Origin: Echinostoma caproni
Taxonomy: Eukaryota > Platyhelminthes > Trematoda > Plagiorchiida > Echinostomatidae
Length of the DNA: 13,400 nt
Assembly (NCBI GenBank): GCA_900618425.1
Contig: UZAN01048774.1
Span: forward strand, 10,046 to 23,445
Direction of reading: 5' to 3'
Shown one piece after another: positions 8,855 through 13,400 of the stretch. The notes below the pieces were generated by a model. The model was given only the letters and a program-made list of their open reading frames with translations. It ran no database searches and was not told the DNA's origin. The position numbers were made by a program, and so were the translations under genes. How positions within the stretch are numbered: position 1 is the first letter of the stretch; each line of letters opens with the position of its first letter.

Positions 8855-9005
8855 TGAACAGCAGAGGGAGTGGACCTCATAGTCGCCAAGATCTGCTGTT
8901 TAGTCATGGAAACTGGTAACCTAAACCACGGACTTGAAGTGGTGAACCATCGCGCTTTGTTAGGTGTGGTATTGAATCGTACTACAGCAAAGTTGCCCAA
9001 GGAAG
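8855..9005 (-). mobile_element. SINE, copy 3 (tRNA-like head missing)
   Basis: Shares the body and 3' end of copies 1 and 2: GAACAGCAG (8856-8864), the facing CTGCTGTTT (8893-8901), CATGGAAACTGGTAACCTAA, and GTTAGGTGTGGTATTGAA. The similarity stops near 9005, just after the AGCAAAGTTGCC block, so the tRNA-derived 5' part (about 90 bases) is absent. This looks like a 5'-truncated insertion or a later deletion. The flank on its 3' side (TATATACATATATTTGTGTG) matches the tail seen beside copy 2. Orientation is antisense to the gene, as for the other two. Confidence 0.7.
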
Positions 9006-9555
9006 CATTTAAAAACACGTTACTCAATTGATAGACCAGGAAAAACACTGAATCCCCGAGCTGGAAAAAGATGTCATCGTTTTATCACGAGTGATAATAT
9101 CCTCATGAATGCTTTTTTGTCAAAACCTATCTTCCTCCGAACACTATTTGATCCATTTTTTGCGAACTAATCTAACTCAAGACCAGTGCTGATTGCGTTC
9201 CGTGGCACGTTTTGGTGTCCGCTCTAAGGTGCTCTCAAAGCCCATCCATAGATAGTTGGTACGAATAAAAGCCAACGGATCCGATCCCGTTTTCCCGTAG
9301 TAGATACTTTTTCTCAGTTATGTCTTGTCGATCTATCTAACTAGCATGATTCCTATACCCTTCTTCAGTATTTCATCGGTGAAACCGATATTCGATTAGT
9401 TTTTGTTATTGTCATTGTGTGCTGTCAAAGACAGATATGTATAGAGATTACTCACGGTTTGCTGCTTATAGCAGTCCGTAGGAATATCAGCGATTTCCTT
9501 TGTTTCGGGAGAGAGATTGATAGTCGGTTGGTATACACCGTCCTGAAGTTCTTGG

Positions 9556-9561
<6 letters not shown>

Positions 9562-9601
<40 letters not shown>
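9562..9601 (+). repeat. (TC)20 microsatellite
   Basis: Forty bases of uninterrupted TC repeat. It produces meaningless open frames on both strands (Ser-Leu repeats on plus, Arg-Glu repeats on minus). Such an uninterrupted array is likely to vary in length between individuals. Confidence 0.98.
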
Positions 9602-9603
<2 letters not shown>

Positions 9604-10927
9604 AAACGCCACTGCGATTGCTTTTTGTCTTACGGTCTGCGTTCGGTCGCAGCCTCTTTGAATAATCGTTCTAGCCTTGTTTTATGCCAAATAGAAGCAG
9701 TAAAAATGATTGCCATATTGATATTCGTAAAATTTCAACAATTACAGTCATGATATTCACATGATTATCAGCATTTTTATTCGTCACTGACCAGTACCGG
9801 ATGTTCCAGGCAGATAGTGACACTTACCAAAGTTTCGAACCCCAAAAGGTACTGCTTAAGTTTCACGCTTGTTAAAATTGAGATCAATGGTGCTTAGATT
9901 CGGTCACTTTTATAGCTATAACACCTTATTAGGAGTAGAAGGTAACTTTCGGGATTAACCGACTGGGATGAGAGCTCAAATCATGCCGCAGTTCTCTCGC
10001 ATCGGGTGTCACTCGACTGGTCGGCCTCGCGATCGATCTTACCGGTATTGATAGGCCTGATGATGATTGATCTGTATTTCACCCATTGACCCTGTAAATG
10101 GTGTTGACACAGTTACGGTCAGCCCGCTGCAGTTCAGTGACTTGTGTTCTTCCTATCCAGTGGCGTTACAGTTATAACACCGACTGTCAGCTAACAAACT
10201 GTATTGCAGATTATTAATCTAACTACTTAAACGGCATTTAGGTAGTTAGTAAAGAAATTCACAATTTTGAAAAGCGTAAGAATCTTTCTTGATCACATTG
10301 ACCTTTTGCTGTTCAGTGCGATTGCTCTAGGTATCCCGTCAGCCTGATGATTACACGCTATCGCAGAGTCTTTTTAAAGTACGTTGATAATGAGCATCCC
10401 GTTTTGTGTGCTGACCTGAAAATCACACGACTGATCGGGTTCGTTTATCGATCCGTCGGACGGTTCATCCACAAGGGACCCGGTGCTTGCCCAATTAACC
10501 CAAGCGAGAAGCCGCACTTTGTTTACAGCTGTGAGTCTTAGGCAGGTCCAGTGAACTTCGACTGTGCAGCAGGAGAGCCATTAGTACACGGATGGACTGT
10601 ACGTGACAACAAGAGTATTACAAAACGTACAATCAGACAGCCTCGTGTTGGGGTGAGAGATTTTAAGCGCTGCAGGTCGCGGAAGATGATGCAGTCAGAA
10701 CACAGAAAGGGTCAAAGGGAATTTACTTGTTAAAGGTCATGGACGAGAGAGACGAGATGATGTGATCTGGATCACTGTTCGTGAGGAATAATGTCCTATT
10801 TAGCACTTCTTGTAGCACAATGCACTTTTACTTGCTTTTCTTTTATCCAAGAATAATTTGCCTATCTGAAAATTCATACAGATTTGTTTTCCTCTTCCCG
10901 ACATCACTTACCTTTCGTTCCGGCCAG

Positions 10928-11081
10928 GTGTTGCAACTGATCGGCGAAAGAGCCAACATTTGTTCTCACCTGCATTTGCCAGCACAATCGGGTAGCCGGA
11001 CAGTCTTGGAGCGCATGGGACGGGGTTATAGTCCTGAGGCCTATCTGAATTTGGTGCACACTGTCCGTCAGATAATTCCTG
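10928..11081 (+). CDS. CDK5RAP1: CDK5RAP1 exon, radical-SAM core (HLPAQSGS)
   Basis: 51 codons plus one base. It begins VLQLIGERANICSHLHLPAQ, then SGSRTVLERMGRGYSPEAY, and ends VRQIIPG with the last Gly split. HLPAQSGSxxVLxxMxRGYS is the highly conserved central radical-SAM segment of MiaB-type methylthiotransferases, in which (L/I)PxQSGS lines the AdoMet pocket. The acceptor is CGGCCAG|GTG, phase 0; the junction FPVE|VLQLI matches the family. The donor is CTG|GTAAGT, phase 1. The expected next segment (a V-x-x-x-S-D-F-I-x-G-F-type motif) is not found downstream to 13400, so the gene is cut by the window edge inside an intron. Confidence 0.95.
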
Positions 11082-13400
11082 GTAAGTTTCTCCGCAGCCT
11101 CATAACCGTTTAATTTTGAATAGGTTTTAAATACCAGTGGGTTGAAATGAAATACGAGGAAAAATAACCGTGTTACCTCCCTCCGGTGTAGCTCAGGTTC
11201 CAGACGGGATGGATGTGGTTCCTAACGTGATACATCACTGAACTATAGGCTTGATCAGTCTTTTCGTTTTTTCGTGGTACACAGCTCTCACCGATTTACT
11301 CCCAGACGGTAGACTGTCTGATCTGTATTATACAGATGACATTAAGGTGCTGCTAAGTGTAGATCCCAGTAATGTGCAAGCTTTTTAGGACGGGTTGACT
11401 GCTGTAGGAGCCATGTTCGGTGTGTTTTCCGCCTTCAAAGTGCAAAATGTTGGTTTATCCTAGCCCCAAACCTCACTCGGACTGGAGAAGTAGTGGGACA
11501 AATTTTGCTATTTTCGGCAGCTTAATCTCACCTGGCGGGTGCGTAACATATGAAGTGTCGGCGCTCTTAAAAAAACGCTTGATTGACATTTGTCAAATTG
11601 ATACATATATGGCACCGTCATGACATCCAGGTGTTTGTGAAGGATCGGTGATATGTTGCAGAAATTAGGCCTGTGCTGCTCTACGATGTGGAGACTTGGC
11701 CATTACGAGAACAGGATAAAAATAGATTTTCGGTGCACGAACACCGCTATCTACGTAGCATTGCACGAGTAATGCTGAGCTTAGGCGCAGAGTTTAGGTA
11801 ATCGTAGTCGTCCACTGGAGCATGTGGTTAACGTTCATAGACTACTACATGTATTGCACATTTCACCACGGTGCGCGATGTCTGTTGAGATAGGCAGCGG
11901 ATGGAAGGTGGTCAAGGGCGGCACGAGGTTATGGAAACCCTAACCAAGGGACTGGGTCACATAGGTCCCGTTAGGCTCCTTGGATTGGAACCCCGAGATC
12001 ATGATAACTGGTGGTTGGAAACACTAAGTGATTTGATTGGGTATCGCAAACAATGCCGCTGATGCATCCATTCAATAATCTTGCAGCCGTAGTGTATATG
12101 GACTCTCTATCTTCTATTTGACTCGGCTCTCAATAAATCAGTCTTTTATCCGAATGGGCAGCTAAAAGAGAGAAACAATGACTAATGCATGAAAGTGTAT
12201 GGTTAATTTTTTCAAGCGCTGAAACTGAAACTGCACTGCTCTAATTGGTGTCCGTCCCGCACAGAATTTGTCTACTAGGGAATTAAACCAGTAGATTTAA
12301 TAATTAGATCTGTACTGGTACTCGAATAACGCTGTCGTCCAAGAAATCACAAATAACAGACGACGAGCCGTTGAAACAGGTATTAGAAACTGTCCGTAAA
12401 CGCAAATCACAGGTTTTGTTCAATTATTGGCCGCTTAGCAATCTATGTCGGTGTCGTGCTCATCTTGTAATAATAAATTCCAAAAAATTTTCCAATCGTA
12501 CAGAGTGTGCAGGGGATCACCTGGTTGGTCGAAGTTCCACCGTTCCTCTTGGTTCGATGAAAATTGGATTCCGGTGTGTGCGTCCGGTCATCTAACTTTG
12601 CAGCATGATCATCACAGAAAGACAACTTTCAATTCCCCGTAAACTGATATATCTTCCTGTGACACCTATATATTGAGCAAAGGTTTAGAAATATATCCGT
12701 GGACAATAGGTGATCAGTGTTGCAGTAATCCTAAAAGGACTTTATGAATGCCGGTAAAAAATTGCATTGCGTCAAACTACCGTTTCTTGGGAGTTGGAAC
12801 ACAGAACCAGATTTGTTAACAGAACGCACCTCAGCGTTCAGTGCTGTTCTGTGGATCGGTGAGGTATGTGTTACTGCCGAATTTGGCTCTCAGTTTTGTG
12901 TTCCCGTTAATTCGGTCTGATTCCAAGTTTCACTTGGTTTCTCAAGAGTAGCATAGACTACATTTGTATCACGCCAGATCCGGTGATGGAATCGAAATGT
13001 TTCAGTGAACCTAATTGAAATCCTGTTCGTATCATCTCCATGCAGAACGGGAGTGAAACTGTCATTGTGTATGTTTCCTCAGGTATTGGAACTGTTGAGA
13101 TGTGGGGTGTGTTGTAGCCTGCAGTCGAGTGAAACGTTTAACGCACATCACGTGATTGACCGTTGTGGCCTGTCACCATACATGCGCACTTACGCACTTC
13201 GTGCGGACTTCCTCTGTTACCAGGTCAAACCGCCTTAGCGAATCAGAGGTCATTAATGACCTGTCCGCATCAATCGGTTCCTTGACTGCCCAACGTGATA
13301 ACATTCTCCTTTTGGTAACGCTTGCGCAGTTTGTGCTTGCCTGCCTGCCTGCGTGTTCCCGGGCATCATCCATTGCGGTAAAGCAGGTTGGACTGCTCAA
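11082..13400 (+). other. CDK5RAP1: CDK5RAP1 intron, at least 2319 bp, open at window end
   Basis: Starts with a GTAAGT donor; no acceptor with the expected phase-1 continuation is visible before 13400. It contains the retrotransposon remnant at 11287-12062. Open frames at 12371-12642 in two frames and at 13005-13238 have no recognisable domain. A short TGCC repeat sits near 13340. From 12063 on nothing else can be supported. Confidence 0.8.
11287..12062 (+). mobile_element. Decayed RTE-like non-LTR retrotransposon, 3' half
   Basis: Four protein fragments in the expected order but in three frames and broken by stops. 11287-11385 reads LTDLLPDGRLSDLYYTDDIK and on, with the reverse-transcriptase catalytic box as YTDD (11329-11340). 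11420-11623 reads CFPPSKCKMLVYP and later FGSLISPGGCVTYEVSA, the RT thumb region. 11661-11798 reads RPVLLYDVETWPLRE and later HRYLRSIARV. 11892-12062 reads HEVMETLTKGLGHIGPVRLL, then GLEPRD and WWLETLSDLIGYRKQCR before a stop. Parts 2 to 4 resemble the C-terminal region of RTE-like elements (LLYGxETWPL...RCLRxIA). The 5' part (endonuclease and most of RT) is absent, as expected of a 5'-truncated insertion. Frameshifts and stops show that it is old and non-functional. It is in sense orientation to the host gene. The clade name is from memory of family motifs. Confidence 0.85.

Larger units (their letters stand above)
7769..10927 (+). other. CDK5RAP1: CDK5RAP1 intron, 3159 bp
   Basis: GTAAGT donor, acceptor CGGCCAG behind a long pyrimidine-rich stretch (10885-10920). 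Phase 0. It contains the TTGAT-rich tract, SINE copy 3 and the (TC)20 array, listed separately. Open frames at 8226-8546 (plus, 106 codons, Arg- and Cys-rich), 10347-10541 and 10551-10733 (plus) have no domain I recognise. The stretch 9610-10340 shows nothing supportable. Confidence 0.88.

Noticed and set aside
9396..9605. Minus-strand frame starting with an Arg-Glu repeat
   Set aside because: Created by the (TC)20 microsatellite; no protein-like sequence outside it.
11940..11975. Short likeness between the LINE remnant (CACATAGGTCCCGTTAGG) and SINE copy 1 (CACATAAGGCCCCGTTAGG), suggesting a common origin
   Set aside because: Similarity is limited to about 18 bases, and on the LINE side it falls inside protein-coding sequence rather than the 3' UTR; treated as chance.
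12371..12642. Two overlapping plus-strand frames, one with a CSSCNNK-like Cys pair, considered as the next CDK5RAP1 exon or a zinc finger
   Set aside because: Neither contains the expected SDFIxGF-type CDK5RAP1 continuation, and a single Cys pair without partners does not make a zinc finger.
1..13400. Possible undescribed prokaryote-type system (operon, CRISPR, defence island)
   Set aside because: Spliced gene structure, pol III SINEs and LINE remnants show eukaryotic intron-rich DNA; no second gene or array is supported.

Overview
This is eukaryotic nuclear DNA from a draft assembly (one N at 7316). It carries one recognisable host gene on the plus strand, the 5' to middle part of CDK5RAP1. 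CDK5RAP1 is a MiaB-family radical-SAM methylthiotransferase that acts on mitochondrial tRNA (i6A to ms2i6A at A37). Five exons can be placed with splice-consensus boundaries and compatible phases: about 1591-1694, 1738-1864, 5010-5485, 7532-7768 and 10928-11081. Spliced together they read about 366 residues covering the UPF0004 N-terminal domain and much of the radical-SAM core. The rest of the core and the TRAM domain must lie beyond 13400, because no matching exon is visible after 11081. The true start of the protein is not settled.

The gene mixes one very small intron (43 bp) with introns of about 2-3 kb that hold old repeats. That pattern, together with the style of the retroelement protein remnants (a YTDD reverse-transcriptase box, 'ISPGGCV', 'ETWPLR'), suggests a flatworm, most likely a digenean fluke. 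This is an inference from remembered families, not from a search.

Layout: 1-1418 is upstream sequence with a tRNA-derived SINE copy at about 298-542, on the minus strand. 1419-1864 holds a possible first coding exon and the first two firm exons. The 3.1 kb intron 1865-5009 contains a 119-codon open frame (2872-3231) that faintly resembles the end of a retrotransposon endonuclease domain. Exon 5010-5485 carries the third N-terminal Cys and the CX3CX2C AdoMet cluster. Intron 5486-7531 holds a second full-length SINE copy (about 5970-6211). Exon 7532-7768 follows. Intron 7769-10927 holds a TTGAT-rich tract, a head-less third SINE copy (about 8855-9005) and a (TC)20 microsatellite. Exon 10928-11081 is followed by an intron, open at the window edge, with a frameshifted 5'-truncated non-LTR (RTE-like) retrotransposon at about 11287-12062.

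I see no operon, CRISPR array, defence system or other new multi-gene system. The points most worth checking are two lineage-type insertions in the CDK5RAP1 protein, the competing models for its N-terminus (one with a mitochondrial-presequence-like peptide), and the SINE family with a conserved inverted repeat near its 3' end.
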